This document shows positions 11,902 to 24,445 of a stretch of DNA of 64,000 nucleotides, in pieces (the stretch's first letter is position 1; every line of letters starts with the position of its first letter). Origin of the DNA: Strobilurus pachycystidiatus (Eukaryota; Basidiomycota; Agaricomycetes; Agaricales; Physalacriaceae); contig JAHLMK010000002.1 in NCBI GenBank assembly GCA_019915135.1, positions 1 to 64,000 on the forward strand, in the 5' to 3' direction. The position numbers were made by a program, and so were the translations under genes. Below the pieces are notes generated by a model. The model was not told the origin of the DNA. It worked only from the letters and a program-made list of their open reading frames with translations, and searched no databases.

Positions 11902-12160
11902 TCTGGTCTCTTCTTCCGTCTGTTCTGTACATATCCTTGCATGGACTTGCCACTTGTAACTTATGTGCAGCATCCTAAATTAACGTTATGTCTACGCGAC
12001 TCCTCGTCGTACACCGATACATACTCTACTCTACGCGTATTATGCCAAGATACAGAATTACATTAGCTACAGTGCATGGTCGTGAAAGTGTAATTGTACA
12101 AGTAATTGCAAGCAGAATGTCAAATCAAGGAGAGTAAAGGGTAAGAAAATTAGGAGATGG

Positions 12161-15100
12161 TCACCTCTTTCGAGGCTTTGTTTTCGCAGCGACTGATTTA
12201 GTAGCGGTGGACGTGGTTGTCTTCTGCTTCTTGGACTTTGAGGCAGAGACTGGGCCCTCGAGGATGACTACTTCGTCATCACTTGGAGGAGCCTTGCGTT
12301 TCGATCCTGAAGCCGTCCGCCGCGATGATGTCGAGCTAGTGGGAAGCATATCGACGTCGATAACCTCGCTCGCTGCGGAGTTTGTCGAGCGGTTCACAGA
12401 AGGACTGCCACGCCTAGCAGGCGCTCGAGCGGACGAGCGCGATTGGGTGGAGGAGGCAGGAGATGACCGCGAGGTTACACGCGCTGTGGCTTGCACAGAT
12501 GCACCTTGTTCTGGCGCGTGCGTAGATGATACCCGCGTCGTCGAACGAGCCTCTCCAACATCGAGCCTGGTTTCCCGCCAATCCCGCTTGAACACGCTGT
12601 CAGACGCCAGCCCGTCTTCAAAGGTCCTGAGATTGCCTTCAATAATGAGGTCATCCGTTCGGGACTCCAATATCCCTTCCCCAGTCATCCGAGCTCCGAA
12701 AGTGTCCAAGGAAAGTGAGCCAGTGTTCTTGACCAAGTACTTGACTTTAAGGCGTCTCTTTTCCTCTTTTTCCCGCTCTGCCTCTCTGGCGTCAAGAGTC
12801 GGCTCCCCTAGGTTCTCGATCCATTCCCAGGGCCTGTTGACCACAGCCGCCTCTTGAACGAGATTCCCGGAGCTGTCCCGACGGCAGGACGCAAGATCTG
12901 TCACCCTTGCAACAGTGGGGAGTGACGGAAGTAAAGAACGTAGTTGCTTGAGGCATCCCGGTGGCATATCGCCCGAGAGTTTGGTTGCATCTATGACGGG
13001 ATACGCAGCGAAAGGATCGAAAGCGGCCATCTTAGTGGCAACCGGGGTCTCTGAACCGCTGTGAGCCCCAGATCTAAGAAGGAACACGAAAAACTCACCA
13101 TCGACGAGAAAGAATAAAGTATCCAGAAGAAGGGGAAAGACGACAGCATCATAATTGTTGCCCGATGCATGAAACTGCAATATGAGATGAGTATCGGTGC
13201 AAATCCGCAAGATCCAACAGCATACCAAAGTGAGCCGGAACAGCGTCTGACATAACTCGCGGCACAGATCCTTAGTTATGGGCGTCCAGACGCCATCGAA
13301 ACCGAGGTCAAACTGCAGCAATCGTGCTAGGAGGATGAGACGACGCGTGAAGGAGTCGCGATCGAAAGCTTGGAGCTCTTGTGATTCGGCGTCCAGTTTC
13401 GAGAACTTCGAGCAGAGGATAGAGAAAATGCCGTCTTGAACTTCAGGGTCAAGGGGCGGAAGCCGCGAGGTTTCTCGCCGGAGAGGTTCTGCCACATATA
13501 TGAGAATGCGGAACGACTCCGCGGCACGAACGACAGAGTCTTCTCTAGCGTCTGCATTCGGCATATCCATGCTAATGGTTTCAGTCAAGAACCTCAAACC
13601 GTTGTTGATGATCTTTCCTGCGACTGCCGAGCCTACGCCTTGAGTCATCTGTGTCACGAAGGATGCCTCATCCGAAGACAGAGAGTGATCAAAGATGACA
13701 GAAGTGAGCCTGTCCAGCGTCACACTGGCCGTTCCTTGGGGTGAAGAGTCGGTGGAAACAGAGTGCTCCATCTGCTTCAGGAAAAACTGGAGCTGCATGG
13801 TGGTAGCTGAGATCATCCACGGGCTCAAGAAGGATGACTTCTCCGGCCAACTGTAGATTTCAATATCTGGAAAGAGTGCAAGTCAGCTTCAGTCAACGTG
13901 ATGATGCGGACGCAAGTACCTTCTTCGGGAGCCTCGGAGAAAATCATCCTCAGGGCAGCCATCGTTCGATCGCCGACTTCAGGACTAGTGTTCTCAAGAA
14001 GCTTCATGGCGTGCTCGAACGCACTTCTCAAAGCGTCGAGATTGCGGAAGGTCCCCTGGCGGAAGTTGTTATCATCGTACAGGGAGTGTCGAATCGCCTT
14101 GACTTCGGTCCGAAGCCTCTCGGGAACGTGTTCGTTGTTCTCCAAGGACACTATGATAGGGATGTTGGTGACGAGGACCGGGAAATGTGGATCGCAGTAC
14201 ACGTCCTGTTTCCTTGTCTTCAACCGCTGGATATCGAATATATCGGACGGAGGCATTGCCGTCAATGTACCTTCCTCGCACAGCAAGAGCATCTTCGTGA
14301 GGTTGTTTGCTGCAGCCAGAAACAGTTCGGTCTGAGCGGCTTGCTGCTGACTCGATGTCGACGCCCCGATCTGTAAGGCCGGGTAGACCAAGCCGGTCAT
14401 AATTGTCGTGGTCTTCAAAGCGCCGCGAACCACCAAGAACAACAGAAGGACAGTGACGATATCCCATGATTCCGGACTCAGCATGGCGACTTCATGCTTG
14501 CCCGGACCGAGGAACCATCGCAAAACCTCATCATCCAACCCCGACGGAAGATGCTGATCGATGTGACACAGGAAATGAGCGTAGCGAAGGGCGCATGCTC
14601 TTCGGCCATCTTCTTCCGGAGTCATGGCGGGTATCTGACGCAGACTTGCTATCGTGTTGTCCCAGACCTTCCAAGCCCAATCGTAGGATAGTCGGTACTT
14701 GAGCCAAAGGGCATTGGCGAGGCTCGAAGGTGCTGCCGGGTCGAAGTCGCCGGCCAAGACAAGAATCTCTGGTAAGACGTCTGGTACCGTCGTGGGTTGA
14801 TTTACCAGGATGGGCTGTAGAGCCTAAGGAATTGAATCAGAGATGATGACCTACAGCATAGACGGAGTGCAAACTGACCAGTGAGTAAATGGAGGAATCG
14901 GCATGTATCTGCTCTCGAGCCTGTTGACTAAGGTTGACACCGTTGTCCAATTCCATCATCAATGCGATAAGTGCGCGTGACTGAACACCTTTGACCTTCC
15001 AAGCTTGGTGAGCGGACAAAAGGGTCGTCAGAATCGTGTTGATCGCGTCCATAGATGCCCAGATTGTAGCAAACCGACGGATGATGTCGATCGCGGTATT

Positions 15101-17816
15101 GAGGCAGTCTGTCGTCGAGGAATGACTCAAAAGAGACACAGTAAGCTAGTGTCCAAGAAGTCAGCTTCGAAGGTACAATTCTGATGATGTACACACGTTG
15201 AGCAAGGATTGGAAACATTTCGTCTTCGCCATGAGTTCCACGGTGAGGCAATACGACTTGAGCACATTATCGTTACTATTCGGCTCAACACTTCACAACA
15301 TTAACACACTGCATGAAAGTCGGGCACAAAGAACGTACCTAGTCATGCGTGCCTGAAGAAGTGGAAGTAGCCACAGCTTCAAGGTTCTGACTTGCTCGTA
15401 ACGTGTCGCAGCACAGAATGTGCTACATTTGGCAAAGAGAGCCGCGGGTGATTTCAAAGGCTCCGAAGATGCACCTATGATATGTCAGACCATTCAATGG
15501 AGCAGAAAATCATCCGACGCACCTTCAAAAATCGGCAAGACTTGTCGGATCTCCTTCCGCATCTCTCTCTCATTCTGCTCTTCCGGGATATTCCTAGCTC
15601 TAAAGCCGTACAAAGCGTTCTTCCGCTGTGCGATATGAGACCTTTCTGTGAGGGTTATCCAACGTAGAAAGTTTCGGTGTCGCGATTCTCCCGGCTGATG
15701 CAAGGTGTGAGTCCAAGAAGAAGAAGTGTGGCAATTGAAGTGGCTTACATCATTAACACAAAGACCAGGCTCGGAACGCGCTACAAGGCGTTGTATGTAG
15801 CGCTCATAGGAGAACAGCTGACGTTGGACCAGCTTGCCAAACACCAAGGAGACTGTCCGGATGACTTTGGGATCACCAGCAACATCCGAGCAATCCAGCC
15901 ATGCGAAGAGCTCATCCTGGAGAAATTCATCCGGAGAACTACATTCGCGCCGTATAGCCCTTGCGGAAGCGCGCTGGCGCCAATTGTAGATCAAAGTGAC
16001 CGCTGCGAAGGGCCGATGGTCGCCGAATTGGAGTGGCGTCGCACACCATGTCAATAATAGATCAATCTTGTGCTTGGTATCTTCCAGGTTATCGGAGAAG
16101 AACGAAATGGAGTTGATGTTGGTGGTCCTCGAGATTGAGTTGAGCAGCTGATAGGAATGTCAGAAAGCGCAGTTGCGTGATCGCAAGACTGAAGACAGAC
16201 CTTGATGTCTTGTACAGAAGACCCTAAACGAGCAGTGGCAAGGGGTGGCATATTAGTGAATAGCATCGCCTCGTTCCTTCGTTGGATATCAGAAGCGTGT
16301 CGAGCCAAGGTTTGGTGAATCCTGTTTGTATGTTGCGGATCCGTCGTCGAGTCCATTATGTCCTCTGTCAGCAGCTTCTTCAAGAATGCCGAGTGGCTTT
16401 GCCATAGCTTCGGGCTAACAAATGCATCCGGGATAGCTAAGCAGACGCGCTAACATCCTCTTTAGAGCATGTACGGTAAGGGTAAATGGTATTACCGTAC
16501 CTGAACCAAGACTTTCATAAGGTGGTCTGTGTCAGCGAGAAAGTCTTTAGACGGTGACGCTGCTATCTGGGAATGATGAGACTTCGTCATTAAGCGGAGA
16601 CTGTTAGAAACCTACCTCCGACAGCTTGACCACACACGCGTCTACTAAATGTTTTGCCAATGGCCTATTGGACAGCAGGCCCTCGAGGTATTCATCGGCG
16701 ATGCGGGCGATGAATCCGACTTGTGCCAGATTGCAAGTGGCCATCTGATGAACGACCCACACTAGAAAGGTTCGATGATCGACTAGACCCTCCAAATAGA
16801 ATGTTTGCAGTAGCTTGAGGCTTGAGAAAGTCGGTGAGTGGATCATTTCTAGATGAGTGATGACATACCAGTATGAGAAGCGTTGAATCCAGCGTTCACG
16901 GGTGGAAGAATCCGCGAGGACGCCCTTGAATGTCTGCTTGATATTCATTCCCGGCCGAGGGGCGCTCGGGAGGGCGATATCCGCCAATTGTTTCTTCAGA
17001 TACCCCGTAACGACACCTGCCCACTCGACGCTGTACTGTGTCGGATTGTAGAAAGGCTTGTTACGTAGCCCAGCCTATGTGTGTATAAGCGCATAAGCAG
17101 CGGCGATTGCACACAGTCCTCACAGTTTCGTTAGCACCAAAAACGCGCAAGAACCAGACTGCACGAGGTATGGCGACATTATTAGACTGCAAAAGATCGA
17201 GAAGATCGTGTCCTTTTGCACCGTGAGGTACACTCTTTCCGAGCTTATTAAGTGGCACGGCTGGGTTAGCGAGATCAGCAAACCAAGCCTGCCGCTTCGC
17301 GTCGTTGAGCGTCACTCGAGAAGGAACACGAAACGTAGATGGCCTGCAACAGTCTCGCTGAGAATTGAGAAATGGGGACTGCTGTATGACGCACGCAATG
17401 GCAGGTAGCTGCTGTGATCGCCGGACGAAAACCTGGTTCATCAAGTCTTGCAGTTTGGTGATGGTTTCGGAGCTATGCAATGACTCGGACACGCCCGGCT
17501 GGACGGTGGACGTCTCCGCCTGCGCACAGGATGAGTACGACAGCGAATGAGAGGCGATAAGCACGCACGGGAACTGTGAGGGGCAGCGTGAAGCCATTCT
17601 TCACATTTGCATCCGACAGGACATCCTCCTCCTGGTGCAGCCGGGGAGGGTGATACCCTACATAGCCTTGAGAACAATATCAGATGAGATAATGTGGCGC
17701 AATGCAGAAAACGTACCGAGCTCTGCGGATATATGCGTTGGAGGCAGCCAGGGCGGGGGCTGCGAGTGGTAGAGCGGGATGGGGGGCTTTTCAGAGGACC
17801 GGTCGTGGCCTCTCAT
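12161..17816 (-). CDS. med12: Mediator complex subunit 12 (MED12/SRB8)
   Basis: A large multi-exon minus-strand gene. The first exon (17816-17717) reads MRGHDRSSEKPPIPLYHSQP, with PPWLPPTHISAELG following. Exon 2 (from 17666) has GYHPPRLHQEEDVLSDANVK. The Med12 signature domain lies near 17340-17110: VTLNDAKRQAWFADLANP, then SVPHGAKGHDLLDLL and NNVAIPRAVWFLRVFGANE. These match the Med12 N-terminal domain of fungal Srb8. The rest is a helical scaffold over about 1,500 residues, ending in a Ser/Thr/basic tail rich in nuclear-localisation-like clusters. MED12 activates Cyclin C-CDK8 in the Mediator kinase module and represses or tunes RNA polymerase II transcription. Large exons are 17666-17574, 16987-16616, 14757-13866 and 13828-13096 (approximate ends). 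Not every internal junction was solved. Confidence 0.92.
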
Positions 17817-18058
17817 CGCGGCGGGTGTCGGAGGGCAGTGTCGTGGCCGTCGCCATTCAACATGAGAGGGTCATGGCAGTCAATACGTTACACGGTATTG
17901 GATCGTAGGCAGTCATTCTGCCGGCGGCCAACTCCGAGGCTTCTCTTGGCATCTCACCATCACCACCACCGACCTCTGGTACTAAGCCCCCTTGCTATTC
18001 TGCTAGTATGCCCTCTGACCTTGCCCAGGTCTCCTTATGAGCCTCGTCGTCTGTGCCA
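17817..18058. promoter_or_regulatory. Divergent promoter, MED12 / mitochondrial carrier
   Basis: 242 bp separate the two start codons, so promoter elements are probably shared. No individual motif is assigned. Confidence 0.5.
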
Positions 18059-19211
18059 ATGAGTCCAGATGTCGCCAAGCACCGAGACACCAAGAACCTT
18101 GACAGCATCCTTCGCTCGGGACTTGCAGGCGGGGTAGCCGGCTGTGTCGTGCGTCCCACCCTCGGCTCTCCTTCTGCGCGCGCGCTGACGACCCGCAGGC
18201 AAAAACAGTGGTTGCGCCGCTCGACAGAGTAAAGATCCTTTTCCAGGCGTCGAATCCCGACTTTCAGAAATATGCAGGTACGTCATCCCTGTCTACTGGA
18301 CCGCCGACTCGCCCAACATTCTACAGGATCGTGGAGTGGCGCATATCGCGCCGGAAGGCGTATCTTTGAGGAATCTGGAACCCGCGGACTGTTCCAAGGT
18401 CATTCAGCAACATTGTTCCGAGTGTTTCCCTACGCGGCTATCAAATTCATGGCATACGACCAGATACACTATGTGCGCATCTTCTCTGCCCTGTGCTGTT
18501 TTCTCTGAACAGACTGTGTTGCAGCTCCTGATGCCAACGCGACAAGACGAGACCAACCTGCTCCGTTTCTCAGCGGGAGCGTTGTCCGGTACGTCCCTCA
18601 CCCTCATCGGATCTTAACCTCGCTTATTCATCCCAGGCATGGCATCTGTCTGCTGCACATATCCTCTCGAAGTTGCCCGCGTCCGCATGGCCTTCCAGAC
18701 TCAGTCATCTCCTGGCGCCTCCCGCCCATCATTCGGCTCTGCACTACGTCAGATATATCAAGAAACTACGTCCATACCCGCCAACTCGTCGCCTCTCTTC
18801 GTCAAGGTACCCATTCTCAAGTTCTATAGAGGGTTCACGGCGACTATCGTAGGGATGATACCCTACGCTGGAATGTCTTTCTTGTCCTGGGGTTATCTCC
18901 GTGCACGCTTCCTACCGAAGGATAAGACAAAATCAACGCCCGCGGCAGACTTAGCCATTGGTGCTATATCTGGAGCGACCGCCCAGACGGTATCGTACCC
19001 ATTCGAGGTTATTCGTAGACGAATGCAAGTCGGAGGTATTACACGACCAGACCGTTGGCTGGGCTGGAGAGAAACAGTTTTGTCCATCTATCGCGCTGGT
19101 GGTTGGAGAGGGTTTTATGTCGGACTCAGCATCGGATATCTCAAAATCGTGCCCATGACTGCTGTCAGTTTCACTGTCTGGCAAGCAGGAAAGAGACTAC
19201 TACACGTCTAA
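18059..19211 (+). CDS. leu5: Mitochondrial carrier, LEU5/SLC25A42 (CoA transport) type
   Basis: Five exons: 18059-18148, 18199-18277, 18327-18472, 18525-18588, 18637-19211; 954 nt, 317 aa. It has the threefold repeat of SLC25 carriers, with signatures [24 protein letters not shown] and [12 protein letters not shown]. These are the PX[DE]XX[KR] motifs on helices 1, 3 and 5, each with a downstream glycine-rich helix (e.g. [21 protein letters not shown]). Resemblance is strongest to yeast Leu5 and human SLC25A16/A42, which move coenzyme A or precursors across the inner mitochondrial membrane. All three repeats are complete. The substrate is inferred from the family. It shares a short divergent promoter with MED12. 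Confidence 0.9.
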
Positions 19212-20048
19212 CATTATAGATTGCAAACACGTAAGTCCTCCTTGTTTTCGCATCCTTGGAGTAAAGCTCATTCTCCAGAGGTTCTGTACTATATGAGAGC
19301 TGTACAACATCATTAATGCACAATTGATATGTACTCAGATATTGCGTTGAGAGCGTTGAGGGTATCATCAGGTTTTTCTGGTTGCGTCTATGCTACTGAA
19401 TCTTCACTATGCTAGAAGGCCAGCTCTGCTAAAAGACCGAACAGCCTTTCGCATGTCTAGCGGCCTTGCCGCCTTGGAAGGCTGTTGCATGCTGGGCTCA
19501 TTGAATATGTTTAGACAACATCGGCACTTTTGCTTCCGGGACGGGTAGCGGGGCCCAGCATTCCGACCAAGTTTGTTTCACAGGGCTATTTCCTACGCAT
19601 TAGTGGGCGTCATGCAAAGGACGACGCGTTGGTTGTATTGTCGGACAGTCGGACGGCGTCTATCAACTTCCTGGACCTCTGCACGTATAAAGCGCACAGC
19701 GTAGGAGGGAACGATCGCCAGTGACAGCCATGTACACTAACATAGGCGACGATTTCATTCTCGCGACAGCTTTTTATTATGATGTGAAGAGGAAAGAGGA
19801 TGTCTTCCAGCTCAGAAAGGATCGAGGTCGAAATTTGTACCTCAAATGCTGCTCAGGAAGGCCGATGTCTGACCCAAAACATATCAGGAACTTGAACGCG
19901 GGGAGCTTTGGCATGACGGTCGTACATCAGAGCTTAAGGAAAGTAAAACAACCAACACCAGAATCTAGAGCTCGACAACTTCACAGTCACGTTTCGTCAG
20001 TGGCTATGATATGCTTCATTCTCCGAGGTCTAGAATTACAGGGAGTCC
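19212..20048. other. Convergent intergenic region, carrier / GH43
   Basis: 837 bp between converging stops. An open frame of 116 codons (19721-20071, +) has no domain and overlaps the GH43 3' end; it is treated as chance. Confidence 0.5.
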
Positions 20049-22075
20049 CTAAGTCTGCTTCCAGTACTTGAAGTCGGCCGGTACTAATGTCGGCATACCA
20101 TTTCCCGTGTTGTAGATGGCAAATGACGCTCCGGAGAAGTAGCTGGCTCTGTACGAGGTGTCAGTCTGGGCCTATGAGGTGAGCATAGTTTGAGCATAGA
20201 CTGACCCAACAGGCGGGACGGAAAGCGAGACACTATCGAAGGTCACGACAGACTGATCTCCTTCGCCTTCATTGTAGGCCAGCGTATATCGACTCGAATT
20301 GCCGATAATGCTCAGCTTCACAGGGCCGGTTTTCTTCGCCAGCGGTGTGTAAGCCAGTGTCGTGATTGTGTTATTCGTGGCGGTCAAGGGCCAAGGTCCC
20401 ACTTGCTTGGCTGCCGTGAGCAATCGGGTGACAATGTAGCGTTTGCCACTCCCGGAAGCATCGCCAGTGATTGCAATGTCGTTGTGCATAGTGTCTCCCA
20501 CAATGACACTGATCCCTGCCTCTGTCAGATTGGAAGTAGGGCAGAAGTCGATCTCCACTTTGAACGTTTGCTCATAGCTCGTTTGTTTTCGCAAGATCAT
20601 GGCCGGGCTATCCCTGTCACCTGGTGCGTAAGAGTTGCCCCGGATGCGAAGATACCCTGGGCGAGCCTTGAGCGAGTAGAACGGCTTATACGGTGTGCGC
20701 ATGAAGAAGAAGGAGTGGTCGAGGGTTTTGCTCTGGAAGTTATTGTGATAGCTGTGCACTGGGTCACGGTCCTGTAGAACGCCTTCCAGATGCTCGCTAA
20801 GGGGTTGTCCGCCATTGAAGACGGGCCACCCGTCCTCCCAAGTGACGGGGAAGATGTAGGTTTCCCGGCCAAGTTGTTGGTGGCTAAAGTTGCCGGCCTG
20901 AGGGCGTACCGCCAAGGCAGAGCCAAACCAGGTTCCGTCCTCGAGTTCGATGAGGTCTGAATGACCTGTGGCTTGGACAGGAAGAGACAGATCTGCGCCA
21001 TTATGCAGGAGGGGATTATTGGGGTTGTTCTCCCATGGGCCCGAGGGCGAAGGTCCACGTTGAATGGTCGTTCGGTGATCGGCCGCGGTGCCACCTTGAG
21101 AGCCTTAGATTTATCTCGGCATGCCCTTCAAGTAACTCACCTTCTGCTATCATCAAATAGTAAGTGTCGTCGATGTAGTAGACATGAGGTCCTTCCGGCC
21201 GAGCCGCCGCGTCATTTGGAAGTGTACCGTTGAAGATAAGTTGGGCGGGAGTGAGCGAGTCTCCAGTTTTGAGGTCAATCTTGCTTTGATATATCCCGTA
21301 GATTTTATCCACTGCGTTGTTGATTCCGGCCCATGTGCAGTATACCTAGAACTGGAGTTTCAGTGGGGTTCAAGACGAATAGCCTGAATTGATTGCTTAC
21401 GTCTCCATCCGTATCCCAGAACAAGTCGACATCATACCCCAGAAAGTCTGACGAAGAGATGGAGAGAATGCAGACGCTGGAAGCTGTGGACTAACCGAAG
21501 TAGATGGGATCACTCCAATTATTGGAGAGAATGTCGGTGGTGGTAACATAGAAGGAACGAGGGAACAGCTTGATTTCACCTGAATCGTGAAAGCTGAGTA
21601 CGACACACTATTTGACAGAAAGTGCGTACTTGTGTAGACGTATCTGGTTGTCGAGGTCAGATAGTAAACGCCGTCGTGATAGCGTAGAACGGGGGCCCAA
21701 ATACCTGTACGCGGTCCTCAGTGAATCGACGCAGGAAAATTGATTCAAAGACATACCAGCGCCAGGGGTTGTTCCAAACAAAGCTAGTTGTGACTGGCGG
21801 TTCAAAGCATGGCCAATGAGCTTCCAGTCCACAAGATCCGTGCTGTGGTAGATTGGGTGGCCAGGCCAAGTCTCAAAGGTCGAAGTCGTAAGGAAGTAAT
21901 CAGAGCCAACGCGTATGAATGTCGGGTCTGGGTTCCATCCTGGAAGAATGGGGTTGGTGAGAGCACATACGCGACCGAGATCTGCTTGACGCGTCAGCGA
22001 GCTCCGGAGTTGACTGGGAACACATATACCCTTTAGAATCGCGAGCCCAAACAGCAAAACGGAGTAGGGGCGCAT
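20049..22075 (-). CDS. Secreted glycoside hydrolase family 43
   Basis: Exon 1 (22075-22030) encodes a signal peptide (MRPYSVLLFGLAILK). Exon 2 (21981-21757) opens the five-bladed propeller with NPILPGWNPDPTF, whose WNPDP Asp is the family's general base. Further exons give GIWAPVLRYHDGVYYLTSTT, NNWSDPIYF, DVDLFWDTDGD (central Asp, pKa modulator) and RPEGPHVYYIDDTYYLMIAEG, whose Glu is the acid. All three catalytic carboxylates are therefore present. A C-terminal beta-sandwich (20915-20190) and a short last exon ending ..LVPADFKYWKQT at 20049 complete the protein. GH43 enzymes cut beta-xylosides or alpha-L-arabinofuranosides in hemicellulose outside the cell. The junction of the last two exons (near 20150-20200) is not settled. 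Confident in family, not in substrate. Confidence 0.92.
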
Positions 22076-23190
22076 GGTACCGCAAAAGCATTCCCTCACT
22101 CTCCCAGCCTTTTCTACCATTCTCTCTGGTGCGCATGACGCATCGGCGGTCCGCGGTCCGTGGTATTTCCTGGTCATGCGCGCTGGGGCGGCCGACGCCG
22201 CGCGATGGTATGGGGAAGACAGGGGGGAAGTGCAATCCAAGCTTTTTAGCATTGGCAATGGGAATTGAACGCTGATACTATGTAGCCGTCACACGGGCTG
22301 CATCGAACACCATAGTTGAGAGGAATATGGCATTCTCAATTTTCTTTTCTGTAGACTGGTTCACAGAACGACGTTCTCTCCCTCAGCCTTGAACTTGGTG
22401 TCGTGGACTGGTCGTGGAGGTGGAGGAAATAATCGAATTAGGGTTCGGATCAATTGGCACGATCAGCCGCGTCAACACCTCAGCCCCAGGGTCCCTCCAA
22501 GCGCGTCGACGTCTGTTCTTTGGCAATGAGATAGGGTATCACGGCTGCCCGCCGAGCAAGGGTCACCTAAAGTAAGCCTACAGCCGCCCATTGGCGTTGT
22601 AGTGAGAAGTGAGACCGTGTCCCACCGCGTCTTGGCGGCGTTCAACCCCTGAAATCGAATTGCAATGAATGTGCCTGAAGTGAATGCGCCAGCAGGTCCA
22701 CAAGCAATTCCCGCCTCGCCGTCCCGCCTCCTCCCCTGTTGCAAATCATTACCGGAGTATCTACATTGATGTGCACAAGACATCGAGATCTTGAGCCAGA
22801 ATGGCCGCAAGGTGTCTTGTATCGTGGATTGTCGGCGGCCTAACGACGCGACTTCTCGGTTACTAGTCTGAGTCGATGAATAGCTTGCCCGTCACTATGG
22901 AAAGGTATGCACTTGCTTGCTATTTGGCAAAGCGCGCCAACTTGATTCTGTGAGTTTCTCGATGCAAGTCAAGCTCTCTTCATACAGTCCTTCAAGGTGT
23001 AATGATGAGTCCTTCGGGAACACATCCAAACTGCTACGGTATAATGGCGGATACTATGTCAAGCTTTGTAACATGATACAAGCCAGCGCGCTCACCTCGG
23101 AAGAGGTTGGAGAGCAGAAACGAGGAGTTTTTGTGCATCAAGCGCCGGCGCCAAAAATACAGAGCTGTAGCGCGTGCAAATGTAGATCTC
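22076..23190. other. Intergenic left of inverted repeat
   Basis: Promoter side of the GH43 gene followed by sequence with no supported gene. Open frames such as 22472-22810 (-) and 22917-23294 (+) have no recognisable domain. Confidence 0.5.
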
Positions 23191-23503
23191 TACAGCCGAT
23201 TAAGAAACGATGGGCCACATCGACTTGTCGTGATGCTGTTGGCGGGGTTGAAAGTTCGGATCGAGCCGTCCTGCCGGATGAGGCGGATTGGTGAGCAATG
23301 CGCAAGGATTCTCAACAAAGTAGATGAAAACCATAGTCTTTTCTCTGAAACAATAGACGGTACAGGTTTGGTCCTGGTGGACGTTGGGACGAAGTGGTGT
23401 ATGAGCTATTTTGATTCAAGCCGCACGGCTCGATCCGAACTTTCAACCCCGCCAACAACATCATCACGAGTCGATGTGGCCCATCGTTTCTTAATCGGCT
23501 GTA
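23191..23503. repeat. Long inverted repeat, 79-bp arms
   Basis: The left arm (23191-23269) and the reverse complement of the right arm (23425-23503) match at about 75 of 79 positions, with the four mismatches clustered in the middle. They are separated by a 155-bp spacer. No transposase frame lies between them and no target-site duplication could be recognised. It may be a miniature inverted-repeat element, or a hairpin RNA locus if transcribed. Confidence 0.85.
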
Positions 23504-23631
23504 CAAAGAGTCTGCCTGATCAGTCTACTTACTGAGAACCGTGAGTCCCGATCGGGATTCGACGATCCAGCTGAGCCTGCTGCTGAGGTTGTCAAAGAGC
23601 TTCTCCTTACGCCACCATCACATTCGCTATC

Positions 23632-24445
23632 ATGTATTCCGCTCGTTATATCCAAAGTCGTAGCCCTCTTCAAGGCGCCTCCGACGCGACATTCCTTATC
23701 ATCATCCTAGCCTCGACAGCACCCATTCTCATTGCCATCCTCTATGGACTGTATCGCGCTGTCCGCAGCGTCCTCAACCGCGTGACGGACCTGGGAGAGA
23801 AACAATTGGCCGCCATTGATCCTGAGGTCCGTAAACGCGTTCTCGGCAAAGGCGAGTGCTTACACCAACTTGCAGGCGGTAAAGTCATACCCATTCGTCC
23901 CCAAACACGGAACTGTCAAACCATACCTCCCATGGCGTTTCGGTCGAGCTAAAGTCGGCAAAGCGCGTCCTGATCCGCCGCATGCATTCAAGACGATGAG
24001 CGACGTCGCGCCCTCCAAGCCCGCGGCGGTGACGGCGCACACCATGTCGAACCACTGCAATGTTAAACCCCTCGTTCGCCCACCGCCGCCTTCCCCGCCC
24101 AGGGTCAAACCGCCTACTCTTACGCACGCCCAAGTTGGCGACATTCTTATTGGCAGGCATCCGGGCCCTATACCTTCGACTCCGACTCTGAGCGTCGCGT
24201 GCCCAATGCTGGGATCGATGTACACGTTCAATGTAGGACTTTCACACTCCATCCGCGTCGACGCGTTGAGGAGAGTCGGGAAGGCGGGGACGCCGGCCAA
24301 TGTGGCTCGACGACCGTTGATGGTGACCCATGCGAACGGAAGTTTGAGCTGGCAGATTCCTGTCAATGCTCGCAAGATGAAAGCACCGATGCTTGAGAAA
24401 CGTAAAGATGGGATTGGGAAGGAGAACATACCTATATCCTTTTGA
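23632..24445 (+). CDS. Single-pass membrane protein of unknown function
   Basis: Two exons: 23632-23826 and 23876-24445 (49-nt intron); 765 nt, 254 aa. An N-terminal hydrophobic helix (FLIIILASTAPILIAILYGL, residues about 20-40) is followed by a basic, proline-rich, probably disordered cytosolic or nuclear region (PPPPSPPRVKPP). The C-terminal third has a more ordered look (LGSMYTFNVGLSHSIRVDAL) and ends KENIPISF. I do not recognise the family. The intron is in phase and removes a frame change, which supports the model. A 190-codon open frame on the opposite strand is a shadow. Confidence 0.6.

Noticed and set aside
12207..12857. 216-codon open frame on the + strand
   Set aside because: It lies opposite the MED12 C-terminal exon, whose Ser/Thr-rich codons leave the antisense open. 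No domain and no splice sites on that strand.
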